Assembly: GCA_946902875.1 (NCBI GenBank)
Contig: OX336343.1
Span: 2,766,754 to 2,830,753 of the forward strand
Direction: 5' to 3'
DNA length: 64,000 nucleotides
Source of the DNA: Nematopogon swammerdamellus
Lineage: Eukaryota > Arthropoda > Insecta > Lepidoptera > Adelidae
Shown here piece after piece: positions 12,101 to 22,515 of the stretch; the first letter of the stretch is position 1; the number at the start of each line of letters is the position of its first letter. A program made the position numbers and the translations under genes. The notes under the pieces are model-generated. The model was not told the origin of the DNA and did no database searches. It worked only from the letters and a program-made list of their open reading frames with translations.

Positions 12101-12329
12101 CCGCTGGCGAGCGACCGCACGACGACCGGGGTACGACCGTGGCATTGCACCGACAAGGTCGCTCGCATTCGATCACGACCTACATAACATCAAGCATACG
12201 TTACGATTGTTTCCCAATGCGGTAGGCAGGGGCAACGGAACTTATGCAGACATAATGTTCTACATATGTGCTCGCTACGCACCATACCACAGATTACTTA
12301 ATAGTTACTTACTATAATTATTTCACGCC

Positions 12330-12610
12330 CTCTCTCTTCTCTTCCGCACACTTAATGATCCTGCTGCTTCCAAATATTTGAGTGAACGATTTGAATTTCT
12401 TTCTTCTCACGGTCTGGCTTTAAGATCTGCTGACAAATTACTCTTGGCAATACCAGTTCACTTAAAAGCTCGTTCTACACGGACTCTTTCACAGTACAAT
12501 CAGCTCGCCTCTGGAATAATCTGCCCGTGCATTTAAACGCTCCTCTACATCTATGAATGTATTTATGACAAATTTGAACAAACTTCTCCTTTCCTTAACG
12601 AAGTAAATGC
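12330..12610 (+). pseudogene. LINE C-terminal fragment
   Basis: Frames combine to RFEFLSSHGLALRSADKLLL and then, after a shift, FYTDSFTVQSARLWNNLPVH and NVFMTNLNKLLLSL, the usual end of a non-LTR polyprotein. Frameshifts and stops show decay. Confidence 0.6.
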
Positions 12611-12964
12611 AATTTATCTTACATAAGTACATATCTTTACTCCCCTTCTCTTACTCTCCTGTCATTCAGTTGATTGTGTTGCACAACGGTACCACCGATT
12701 AATGTACATATAATATGTAAGTTTATTATATACATATATATTATGTTTAATAAAGTATCTATGTAGTATTCGTACGTAGTTTATCATACATATTTCTTTA
12801 CAGTAACAAATTGCCACAAATTATTCTTGTTCGCCTGCATGTACTTCTCCCACATCCCTTTGGGACATCCTTTAGTTAGAATAGAATGCCTGGCGGCATT
12901 AAGCTCGCCTGTTGTACCTAATTTTGATAAATTGGTGTTCAATAAAGAATATATATATTTTTTT

Positions 12965-13365
12965 ATGTAATCCGGTATGGGTGGCTGAGTCAGAGGGGCC
13001 AAAGCACATGCTCTGACTAGCCATTATCACCTCCGAGAAGATAGGTGCCATACCAGAGACTTCCCTGGATTGCTGGCTTTACTGGACTAGAGGAGAACAC
13101 AACCGAGGCTGCTATGCGGCCATCTTACATCCAGTACGGTGGTACCAACCCAGTCGGCTATAATTTGAGCCTACCACCTAGTAAGGGGCAAGGGAAGGGA
13201 CCTACAGTTTTACACCGGTTCCGAACGGTGAAGCAGCAGGTGTAGGTATGCACGTAAATTCTTTCGTCAGAAAAAACTCATTGGTACACGGCGACCGGAT
13301 TCGAACCTCGGACCTCCCGCATGAGAAGCCGATGCCCAAACCACTCGGCCACCCGCCGCTTATAT
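12965..13365 (-). mobile_element. SINE-3, full length
   Basis: Reverse copy of 63183-63590, ending in the tRNA-like head (GGATTCGAACC; CCACTCGGCCACCCGCCGC). Confidence 0.78.
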
Positions 13366-13369
13366 AAGG

Positions 13370-13955
13370 TGTTTCGCTGACCATGTCATTAACTTCGGGA
13401 GGGTTACATACACACTGAAATAAACACTTTACGTAAGAAAAAAACATATGTTTATAGGAGCATTTTTTCTCCTAACAAAAAAATTAAATCAAATAAGTAG
13501 CTGTAAAAACCAATCATAGTGACCATGTGACTTACTTACAACAAACAGCTGTTCTGCGTTTGAACATAGTACGGTCATTGACCCCGTACAATGCAAGTTA
13601 CCTACTGTTACACACAGGTTAATGTTTAGGTAGCTAACATGTTTTGTTAAATTTCTCGAAAAGTAATACTATAAACATTTTTTTTTTGCGTAACTTGTTT
13701 ATTTGAGTGTCTATGTAACCCTCCCGAAGTTAATGACATGGTCATCGTAACATCCTATATACATACATAATTATTTTGGAGCGCTTACACTTACTGTGGG
13801 TGCATAGCATTGATATAGGTATCGAGAGCGATCTACGCAACCATTAATGTTCTACAAAAAAAAACTGTCGACGAGATCATACTCTGTACGAGATGAAATG
13901 AAATGAAATGAGTTAATTTTTTTTTGTGCTTTCACAAAGCACATAATATAATTTT
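13370..13955. other. Imperfect inverted repeat, otherwise unrecognised
   Basis: GACCATGTCATTAACTTCGG with GAGGGTTACATA near 13380 is mirrored by TATGTAACCCTCCCGAAGTT and AATGACATGGTC near 13715-13745. The two may be ends of a MITE of about 375 bp (13376-13750). Confidence 0.55.
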
Positions 13956-14090
13956 TTTTTATGGAAACTGACACGATTGGCTACATCACCTACAACGTCC
14001 ATGATGTCAGCCTATAACGCCGGGTGAACTAGGTGCCATGTCAGTGCTTCGCCCTTTGATCGTACCGGCTACACTGAACTGAAACCCTAT
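13955..14090 (-). mobile_element. SINE-1 copy, partial
   Basis: Reversed 3' part: TTTTATGGAAACTGACACGA to CGGCTACACTGAACTGAAA. Confidence 0.65.
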
Positions 14091-14121
14091 AATATAGAAC
14101 ACCAAACAAATGGCGACAAAT

Positions 14122-14370
14122 TGATGCCGTGCTAAAAGGCGGCAGGCTATCCACATCTCACCTTGGCACGGTCTTTCCACCGAGTCGTGCAGCAGATGGG
14201 TCTTCCTTCACGCTTTGCTTGCTGCTTGATAGTTTATATCTTGTTCGAATACTTTGCTAAACTTGGTGGCCTGTGTTGTGCTGTAATTTTCCAGAATATT
14301 TGCAGCACAACACCGATTACTCTGCTTAACCCGATTGTCCGGATACAGCGTGTGGTATGTATGTACATAC
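14122..14370 (+). mobile_element. SINE-2 without H1 head
   Basis: From TGCCGTGCTAAAAGGCGGC to the GTATGTATGTACATAC end; the SINE-2 body is preserved. Confidence 0.7.
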
Positions 14371-14635
14371 GTAGGTAACCGATAATTTCCAACAGTCAAT
14401 GTTATGGTCCTTTTCGCTAAGAATAGTGGAGCAAGCAAGTAAGAATTACATAATACAAAAACAGAAACAAAAGGATACACAGGACTACTATAAGCCAGGA
14501 AGTGCCGCAATGCAGTTGGAGTCGTAAATCTAGGCAGCCGATCGGCGCACAACGCCAGCACTCGCTGCCCATATCGTGCGCACCATCAACGGTTATAGAC
14601 CTTGAGCGCATGCGTTAAAAGTACACTATACTATT

Positions 14636-14744
14636 ATCAAAACAAACGTGCAGCTCGCACAACAAAATTTTATGGCTTAGTGAACGGAAATTCCCTTTAC
14701 TAAGCCATAAAACTTTATTATGCGAACTGCACGTTTGTTTTGAT
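14636..14744. mobile_element. Hairpin MITE, 109 bp
   Basis: The arms ATCAAAACAAACGTGCAG and CTGCACGTTTGTTTTGAT, continuing with ATTTTATGGCTTAGT and its inverse, pair over about 45 bp with a short loop. Confidence 0.7.
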
Positions 14745-14876
14745 TTGAGAATAAAAGTCTGTTCATTTTGCGAAGTCACTTGTGAAAATCGTACACGCTA
14801 TTCTTGTCTATCCCATTTGAATGTGCCCTTTCCCAATGCCGTACAACAGTGTCTCAAAACGCAAAAGACTCGCTTC

Positions 14877-15062
14877 GTTTTTTTTAATATTAAGTGCGAC
14901 ATGTGGCGCCGAGCCACCCATAAGGTGTCTAGCGACGCCCATGGACATTCGGTCGCATGCGCGGGTTGCGAATTCCATGTCGGCCTGACAGGTGCCCATT
15001 CACACCTCTCTGGGTAGTAGTAGTAGTAGGTAGTAGGGAAATCCGTGGGTAGGGAGAGCGTT
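14877..15062 (-). mobile_element. SINE-4 copy
   Basis: T-run, GAGCCACCCATAAGGTGTCT, CATGTCGGCCTGACAGGTGC; the end contains a GTAGTAGTAG run. Confidence 0.68.
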
Positions 15063-15069
15063 ATTATCA

Positions 15070-15770
15070 AGAATGTTAGAAGAGGTAGGGACGTCGGATC
15101 TTCCCCGCGCCAGTGTAAAACGATATTAGTAAAAACGTACCAATATCATTCGTTACCACCCAATCAGAGCGCGATGCCACCCGTTACCATCAAATCAGAG
15201 CGCGCGCCGTCCCCTCCGCTACCCGCGGAGCTCGGCGACGCTGATTCTCATATAAGCATTGGACATTCCGACGTCCCAACATCTTCTAACGTTCTTGGTT
15301 ATTATATGAAAAAACAAATGACGTGCATAGATAAAGCTTAGCTCTTGTTCTGTGATAGACGCGAGCTGCCGCGGCAGCGCACTCGCCCAGGCAGGTCTTA
15401 TAGCACGTAATTCAATGGAGTTTTGAGTTATGGGCAAGTCCTGAGTCCTTCCTTTTCTGATAATGCTACCACACAATACCAGGAATGTCTGCAAGTATGT
15501 ACATTGATGTTATAAAGTAGAGGCAAAATAAGAAGTCAAATTACATTAAACTTTTATTTCAAGTTTTTTTTTTTAAATCGGCATCCAAGTCGGCCCATCC
15601 GTGAGGCGTAATTTTTTTATTACTTCATAATTGATTAGGTAAACAGATAACAAACCAGCTTTCTTCAAGTCTTGTGCTGATTTCGTGACTAAAAAATATT
15701 ATGGTCACTTAACGCATCCTTAACAGTATAACACACGGCGTTACTGATTATTGGCAATCATTTTGACTTT
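15070..15770. other. No gene recognised
   Basis: Contains an imperfect inverted pair around 15215-15395 (GCGCGAGCTG- and GCGGAGCTCGG-type segments) and AT-rich DNA. Frames here match nothing known to me. Confidence 0.45.
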
Positions 15771-15900
15771 CCGTCCAGTTCAGTGTAGCTGACATGAAAT
15801 GAAGGGAAGCACTGACATGGCACCTAGCTCACCCGGTGTTAAGGGCTGACATCGCGGATGTTGTAGGTGACGTAGCCAACTGTGGCAGTTTCCATAAAAA
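15770..15900 (+). mobile_element. SINE-1 copy, partial
   Basis: 3' part only: CCGTCCAGTTCAGTGTAGCT to GTGGCAGTTTCCATAAAAAA. Confidence 0.65.
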
Positions 15901-16224
15901 AAAGTGGAATTTTCACTTTAATCGATTGAAAATCCGTCCAGTACTAAATGCCTGTCAAAAAGAAACGGCAACGAATAGGCCTTACATTATTTTGTTGCTG
16001 TATGTATGTAGCAATGTAACAAAAAAAAAACAAACAACAAAAGAAACTAATAAACAAACATAAAGTTTGACTGGCGGATCAAGGTTCTGTACCTACCACT
16101 GAGAAATGATTTCACCGCGCACTGGGTTCTAAATATTTCTGTACTAGGTATGCGCGTCCAAGCAACCATGAGCTGAATAAATCTACATTTTATCAACGTT
16201 TTGACGTGATAACTGATAACGTCT

Positions 16225-16570
16225 AATAAATTGATGAACACCGGCTGCACACACGAAAAAGTGTCACGTTCCATCTGAGCCATGTCACGTTCCATCTGAG
16301 CCTGTGCGTGCAAGCGAGAGCGCGTAACAAACGAAGCGATAGAGAGGCACAATCGGCCCAAGCGGCAGTGTTGCCAAACGTACGGTAATTGCCGTATCGT
16401 ACGGTAATCGAGGCTAGAAATTGACAAATGTACGGCGCGGCGTACGGCAGCGATAGGGGTGCCGTACGAAAAAATACGGTAATTCTTATAGCTGTGTTTC
16501 TTTATGACGTTATCACGTAAAACTATCGTCCGTAAACCGACTTTACAGACAACCAATTTTTTTGCGAAAT
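16225..16570 (+). repeat. Rep-H copy, uninterrupted
   Basis: GAACACCGGCTGCACACACG, GTACGGTAATTGCCGTATCG, GTGCCGTACGAAAAAATACG and AAACCGACTTTACAGACAAC. It is the empty-site reference for the Rep-X insertion at 32841. A 21-bp segment around GTGTCACGTTCCATCTGAGC is doubled. Confidence 0.7.
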
Positions 16571-16599
16571 TTTTAAACCGATAGTGTTCCTGCAATTTT

Positions 16600-16905
16600 T
16601 TTATTTATGTAATCTGGTATGGGTGGCTGAGTCTGAGGGGCGAGCACATGTTCCGACCAGCCAATATCACCTCCGAGAAGGTAGGTGCCATACCGGAGAC
16701 TTCTCTGGATTGCTGGCTATAGTGGACTAGAGAGGAGAACACATCTGAGGCCGCTATGCAGTTACCTTAAATCCAGTATGGTGGTACCAAGCCAGTCGCC
16801 TACAATTTAAGCCTACCACCTAGTGAGGGGAAGGGAAGACAGTTTTACACCGATTGCGAACGGTGAAGAAGCAGGTGTAGGTATGCACGTACATTTTTCG
16901 TAACT
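16600..16905 (-). mobile_element. SINE-3, lacking its tRNA head
   Basis: From TTTATGTAATCTGGTATGG to CAGGTGTAGGTATGCACGTA reversed; followed directly by a SINE-1/5S fragment. Confidence 0.72.
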
Positions 16906-17140
16906 GTTTCGACTGCCTTTTCATTCCGTGCGGTGGTATCAATCAGGGCGGGTTAAACCCTACCACCTGGTAAGGTAAGAACGGAATGGGCCTACAGTTT
17001 TACGTGGAATCCGAACCACGGTCAGCGTCCAACGGTCGAGCGGTAACCCATACAAGTACTGACCTTACCCAGGTGAGCTTATAGATCATGAATGATCGAC
17101 AGTCGACCGATCTCGCCACTGAGCTACCGAGGCTGACATT
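16905..17140 (-). mobile_element. SINE-1/5S copy, partial
   Basis: The reversed body (GGTGGTATCAATCAGGGCG) and head (CAAGTACTGACCTTACCCAG, GAGCTACCGAGGCTGAC) follow a SINE-3 copy without a gap. Confidence 0.65.
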
Positions 17141-17159
17141 AAAATTTACTTACCTACTG

Positions 17160-17480
17160 GTATCGTGTGGGGCCGGTGCTTTAAAATAATAGCCCCACTG
17201 CATCTCTCCCCGTGTATGTCGTAAAATGCGACTAAGAGATATTCAAACTCCCTTCTTATATTACTAGGTGGTAGGGTTTAACCCGCCCGGGTTGGTACCA
17301 CCGCACTGAATAAAAGGTCGGTCGAAACGGCTATGTAAATAGTTTGTGTTTTCCGTCCAGTTCAGTGTAGCCGGCACGACCGAAGTGAAGCACTGACGTG
17401 GCACCAAGTTCACCCGGTGTTATGGGCTGACATCGCGGATGTTGTAGGTGATATAGGCAACCATGTCAGTTTCCATAAAA
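17160..17480 (+). mobile_element. SINE-1 copy with H1 head
   Basis: The H1 head (GTGTGGGGCCGGTGCTTTAA, CCCCACTGCATCTCTCCCC) joins the SINE-1 body to CCATGTCAGTTTCCATAAAA. Confidence 0.7.
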
Positions 17481-17719
17481 AAATTAAAAATCCTTCTGTT
17501 GATTGTTTTCCAATTTTTTTCATTTTATGCTTACTTTCGGGCAGACAAACAGACGGACAAACAGACAGACGCTCCCGCGCTAGTCAACAACAAGGTGCGG
17601 CTTTCACATAGGTCTTCTTCTTTTTTTAAATAGTGGCAAGCAAACGAATAGGAAATTCGTTTATTACTGCCAGTATCCAGTGACGGAGTTGCACGGTATA
17701 AATTTGTAATTACTTTTTA

Positions 17720-18300
17720 TAGTCAGTCAGTCAGTCAGAGTGTAAGCGTCCACTGCTGGACATACGCCTCTCCATTTTCCTCCAGTCCACCCGGCCTTCA
17801 GCGATACGGAACCACTGCTTTCCGCCGACGTACTTGATGTCGTCGTCTCACCTGGCGGGTGGTCTTCCCACGCTCCGTTTTCCTGTCCACGGCCGCCAGT
17901 ATAGGACAAGGTTACTCCAACGGTCATCGTCTCTTCGGCTAACGTGCCCAGCCCACCGCCACTTGAGCTTAGCCACCCGGTGTCCAATATCGACTACTTT
18001 GGTGCGTCATCGCCGGATTGCCTCGTTACGCACCATATCACGTAGCGATATCCCCAGCATGGCTCGCTCCATTGCTCGCTGGGCAACTTTCAACCTTTGG
18101 ACAACAGCGACCGTCAGCGTCCACGTTTCACACCCGTACTTCATAACCGGGAGGACACACTGGTCATATATACGGGTCCTTAAATTTGGCGGAAGGTTAG
18201 ACCTCAGGGCGAATTTTAACTTTCCGAAGGCAGCCCAACCCAGTTAAATCCGTCTTTCGACCTCCTTTAGCAGACCTTGTTGACCAATTCGCAGAATTTG
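17720..18300 (-). pseudogene. RTE-type LINE C-terminal fragment
   Basis: The - strand reads through frameshifts: YDQCVLPVMKYGCETWTLTV, AQRAMERAMLGISLRD, KLKWRWAGHVSRRDDDRW, GKRSVGRPPARWDDDIK and AEGRVDWRKM. This is the conserved end of endonuclease/reverse-transcriptase proteins common in moths. The CAGTCAGTCAGTC run at about 17722 is the element's 3' terminal microsatellite. Confidence 0.8.
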
Positions 18301-18344
18301 ACCGAGATATACGTACTCTTCAACCTGTTCGATCCGTCAATAAG

Positions 18345-18380
18345 CGGCGGATGGCCGAGTGGTTTGGGTCCAGCGTCCAC
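18345..18380 (+). repeat. SINE-3 head scrap
   Basis: GCGGCGGATGGCCGAGTGGT joins directly to RTE-like sequence. Confidence 0.5.
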
Positions 18381-18384
18381 GTCT

Positions 18385-19820
18385 CACACCCGTACGACAC
18401 GTACATAGGTGAATCAACTCAAATAAGTAGTTGAGTTGCGGAATCAATGACTAGTCGCCGATACATTTCTCTAAAAGCCCACTTTAAAATACAAAGCTTG
18501 CCAGTAATCACAAATGCAGGTCACATGCCATAAACACTGCCAAGAACTTGGATTGTAGACCACAATACGTGATAACATTTAGGTCATGTAACTGTACCAT
18601 GATATATTAATCGGTTCCAGAATTTTTCACTTTTATGAAGGGAACCATGATCGTATAATATTTAATATGGTGTTAGGCAGTTTTCATTGATTTGAGTTCA
18701 GCCAACCATCCATAAACCATTTATACTAGATATTATAATGAATTATATTATGTATGACATTAAAAAGTATAATTACAAATAAAAAAAAAATACTTTTATA
18801 GGAATATAGGAATATAGGAAATAATTTTTGACTTTTTAAGGGTCGGGGACTTTGGCTCTGGAAGCATTATTTATAAATCTTCCTTCGCCTACACCAGGTG
18901 GCGGCCGCGATCGGCGCCGGCGCATTACTCTCGAAAAAAAATCATTTTGGAAGATTTTTCCATAAAACTTCATGAACTAACATATGGATTGTATTTACAG
19001 ATAAATATTCTAGCTATAAATGGCATTTTTTTATTTACATTACGTATTCTAGGTGACAAAATTATTTTGTAAAGTTGTTCTATGTGAAAATCGCGACCTC
19101 TCTCAGGTTTTTTTTTTTTATAAATTTATTAGACCGCGAATCGGTCATATAGTATTTTTATTATAAACACTAATAAATAACGGACCTAATCATACCTTTC
19201 TTGTGTATCAGCAGCCCCCCGTGTCGTTCACAATAAAATTTGTATGTGGAAATTTGTATGGTTTGTATTATTTGTATGGAGAAAACTAAGTCACAAAAAT
19301 TGCTAATTTCTCGTAAATGTACTGCATACAAACACTATACGGCATATATTATTTCAACTACAGGAACTAAATGACACTTCTATCACCTCACTTTATCCAG
19401 AAAACAGATTTATATCGAGAAACAAGCCTCTAAAAACAGCCGAAATTGGTACCGAAAAGGAGGCATTTTCTTAGTATTTTTACGAAAAATTCAGATCAAC
19501 TCAGCACAAACAAATGCACTCAATACATCCGGAATATAATGAAAAAGAGAAAAAACATCACTTATGGGTTCATCTGCACAAAAAAACACTCAGCAAACCC
19601 GAAAACAGAAGAGCAACGTACAACGCCCTCCTAATATAACCGCTGTCTTGATGACACTGACAGGGCGGTAAATCTGACATTTCTCTATGGGAGATGTTGG
19701 CCGCCTAAAGGCTAAAGGATTCTACTATTTGAATTAATTACTGCCAGGTGCCACGGCTAAGTGAGATACAAGAATAAAATAATTTTGTTGGGGCCTCCCA
19801 ACGAAACACGGAAAAAAAAG
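18385..19820. other. No gene recognised
   Basis: AT-rich with a short GC patch near 18900. Frames are short and low complexity. Confidence 0.5.
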
Positions 19821-19822
19821 AA

Positions 19823-19887
19823 AGCGGCCGATATCGGCCGCTCCATTCGTAAAGGTATAATCTATAAAGCGGCCGATATCGGCCGCT
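19823..19887. repeat. Duplicated 20-bp perfect palindrome
   Basis: AGCGGCCGATATCGGCCGCT occurs at 19823-19842 and again at 19868-19887, each preceded by AA and followed by CCA. The sequence is self-complementary. Confidence 0.9.
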
Positions 19888-19915
19888 CCAACGGCAACAG
19901 GTACAGTCAAAAACT

Positions 19916-20040
19916 ATTTCCGTTTACTTACTTAAAAGAGTCGTAGGTAGGACCGCTAAGTAAATATCCGCGCAGCCCTGAGTTTTTATATTTTATTTAC
20001 TTAGCGGTCCCCCGACTCCTTTCAGTAAGTAAACGGAAAT
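19916..20040. mobile_element. Hairpin MITE, 125 bp
   Basis: The arms ATTTCCGTTTACTTACT, GAGTCG and GACCGCTAAGTAAAT are matched in reverse on the other side around CAGCCCTGAGTTTTTATATT. A related loop sequence recurs near 34595-34630. Confidence 0.7.
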
Positions 20041-20280
20041 TATTTTAGATTTTTTAAGGTAATTAATAATACAATATATTACCTACTTAAATTGTGGAAG
20101 AATAAAGACATGAAAAAAGGCTTCGCCTGAATGATGGATCATTCACAAATATTCTGTAGGCAGTTTGCTTCTGAGCTGCCGTTGTCCTTTCACGCGCGTG
20201 GGCAGAGGCGCGGCCCACAGCGACAGAAATACGATGAAGGAAATTCCAAATTTGAAAACGGTCCGCAGTACACGATGCTC

Positions 20281-20505
20281 CTCTCTCTCTTCCTATCTCT
20301 CTCTCTCTCTTCCTATCTCTCTCTCTCTCTCTTGCTATCTCTCTCTCTCTCTCTTCCTATCTCTCTCTCTTCCTATCTCTCTCTCTCTTTCTATCTATCT
20401 CTCTCTTTCTATCTATCTCTCTCTTTCTATATATATCTCTCATTCTATCTATATCTATCTTTCTATCTCTCTCTCTCTTTCTGTCTCACTCTCTTTCTAT
20501 CTCTC
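20281..20505 (+). repeat. (CT)n / CTATCTCT microsatellite
   Basis: TCTCTCTCTCTTCCTATC-type tract of about 220 bp, grading into TATCTATCTCTCTTTC. Confidence 0.95.
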
Positions 20506-20508
20506 CCT

Positions 20509-20840
20509 AAAAATCGTCTTTTGGCATTTATGTTTTCTTGCCCCCTAAACCTTATTCCATTTTTACCATTTTTTTCTTGTCTTAAGGACTGTGCAATCTA
20601 CGTTCCTATCTTTGTCGTTTTTGTTTAGACGAAACCGTAACTAAACATTTGTATTCGGACCGAAAAATAATGAATGTTTTATTTTTTGATGATCACGATC
20701 CACTTTAGATATCCAAAAAATAAAAAGACAGAAGCGTAGATTCGACTGTACTTATTACAACAAAAACATAATTGTAAAAATCGGATAAGGTTTAGGGGGG
20801 TAAAAAACATAAACGCCGAAAGGCGATTTTGTATGTTGTA
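20509..20840. repeat. Inverted repeat pair around a short spacer
   Basis: 20509-20640 and 20695-20840 are imperfect inverse copies: GGCATTTATGTTTTCTTGCC and CCCCTAAACCTTATTCC versus the inverted CGTTTATGTTTTTTACCCCC and CTAAACCTTATCCG. Confidence 0.6.
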
Positions 20841-21050
20841 CGTTGACTTCCGTCTCGTCTTAAGTGCGACGGTAACATTTCTGTGGCTATGGACTACTCT
20901 AAACAGAACATTTTGCTGAATTAACACGGCGGGCGTGGCCATGCACTCATTACGAAAGGCACTGACGCAGAAATTGATGACGATCACTTTCCGTCATTCC
21001 GCGTTCGATAATAATAGCATTTCCTGTCAATGATTCGCATTCAATGTAAG
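20841..21050. other. No gene recognised
   Basis: Mixed composition between the inverted pair at 20509-20840 and a LINE 3' end. Confidence 0.45.
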
Positions 21051-21054
21051 ACTG

Positions 21055-21770
21055 TAGGATTCAGATTCAGATATTTATTTCGCCATAAAGAACACACAAC
21101 AATAACAATATTTCATTGAGACTTATGCATATTCAGTATGGTTCGTCATCATTTTTTATGATGTCCCGTTCAGTAGTGCAATCTATAAGGAAGAACCGGG
21201 TAAGAAACCTTACAGAGCTTTTTTTTAAATATACCTTACATACTAAGTTTTCATTATGTTAAATATAACATACTATATCTAAGCAAAAAATTAAAAATAC
21301 TAAGTCAAAAATATACTCATTAAAAAAGATAATAAAATACAAAACAAAGAACATAGGGTTCAGTCAAGTTATTAATAAAATTTGTGTTTATGCATATAAA
21401 CAATTTGAATTATCAAAGTCAGCAGAATTTTTATTTACAGTATGAAAAAAATTCACTTAACTTATAAAATGGATTGTCTAAGAGAAATATTTTCAGCTGA
21501 CTCTGGAACACATTGTCACTATTTATTGATTTTATTGTATCAGGAACATTTTCGTACAATTTGGGTCCAATCACGTCAGGGTCTTTTTCAGCCATCGCCG
21601 ATTTATGCGCAACAGATTTTAAACGCTCTGAGTTACGTGTGTTATAATTATGACTTGCGCCATTTGACTCAAAAGAATTAATGTTTTTGCGTACATATAC
21701 CACTACTTCATATATATATAGAGAGCACACAGTTAATATACCAAAGGATTTGAAAAAGTCTCTACAAGAT
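21055..21770 (-). pseudogene. LINE 3' fragment: polyprotein end plus 3' UTR
   Basis: The - strand frame from about 21770 reads FFKSFGILTVCSLYIYEVVV, then SHNYNTRN and KLYENVPDTIKSIN to a stop at 21431, the typical end of a Jockey-like reverse-transcriptase protein. The AT-rich sequence to GATTCAGATTCAGATATTTA near 21058 looks like its 3' UTR and repeated tail. Confidence 0.75.
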
Positions 21771-21774
21771 GTTG

Positions 21775-22060
21775 TTCGCGGTACACTGGCTAATACCCTT
21801 ATCGCTCGACCTCCTGTGCGCGGCCATGATGAGTTCCCTTGAGGTACAACTTCATCTTGGGGAATAAGAAAAAGTCGCAGGGGGCTATATCGGGGCTATA
21901 GGTAGGTGCGGCAACGTTGGAATGCCTTTTTTCGCCAAAAACTCTTCCACAATGAACGAGGAATTGGCCGGCGCGTTATGGTGGGTGTTCTCAGTGAGTT
22001 CACTCATTTTCACGACGACGCCACTAAAAAAGTTACTTTAGAAAAGCACACATAAAAAAC
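21775..22060 (-). pseudogene. Mariner-type transposase C-terminal fragment, broken
   Basis: The - strand shows HHNAPANSSFIVEEFLAKKG followed, after a one-base shift, by YSPDIAPCDFFLFPKMKLYL. These are the second and third catalytic-Asp regions (HDNAPAH and YSPDLAPCDFFLFP) of mariner transposases. The first Asp is replaced by His here. It abuts the LINE fragment 21055-21770 with no visible boundary. Confidence 0.8.
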
Positions 22061-22364
22061 AAACGAAGCGCGCCAATAATTTCAAATTTTGAATGGAATG
22101 AAAGGAAGGTCCCTTCTTTTCCACCATGTGGTTTATGAACGACGAAGTGTTGCCAGTTCCCGAGTTATAGCCAAATTCCCGGGACTTAATTGCCAAACTA
22201 CGTATTGTACCTACAATAATTTTATTTTAATAATAGTTGAAACTTTCATTTTTATACTTATATTTATATGTAACCGCATAAATGTACCAATCTGTATAAG
22301 CGAATGTTTAACGTTCTTTGAGATCAATATACATTTTTTAAACCGAAACACACGTTTTCCCCAG
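22061..22364. other. Upstream region of the mucin gene
   Basis: AT-rich from 22200, ending in a pyrimidine tract and AG. Probably the intron in front of the 5' UTR segment. No core promoter was identified. Confidence 0.35.
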
Positions 22365-22424
22365 GTCCTCCGCAATGCAGATCTGTTGACCCCTCCGCCC
22401 GAGTCCCCCGCCTAACTTGGCGGC
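22365..22424 (+). promoter_or_regulatory. Probable 5' UTR exon segment with a short upstream ORF
   Basis: An acceptor-like TTTTCCCCAG ends at 22364, so the first coding exon may begin here with the remaining 5' UTR further upstream. At 22374 a 5-codon upstream ORF (ATG CAG ATC TGT TGA) precedes the mucin ATG at 22425 and could lower its translation. No TATA box or initiator could be fixed. Confidence 0.4.
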
Positions 22425-22515
22425 ATGCGGCCCACCACGAAGGCTGTTTGCCTGCAAAGCCTTCCACTGCTGCTCCTGGCGCTGGTGAGCCTGTCCAGCG
22501 GCGATGCCGACAATT
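22425..22515 (+). CDS. Mucin gene exon 1: signal peptide
   Basis: The 91 nt encode 30 residues plus one base. The start [12 protein letters not shown] is followed by a leucine-rich hydrophobic core and small residues (SLSSGDA), typical of an insect signal peptide. The donor after AAT-T is GTAAGTTATG, a strong match. The leftover T joins CG at the start of exon 2 to make a Ser codon. Start choice: this is the only ATG giving a hydrophobic leader in the phase that exon 2 requires. Confidence 0.85.

Noticed and set aside
20131..20628. Open frames over the CT-rich region
   Set aside because: They encode Leu/Ser-only microsatellite translation.
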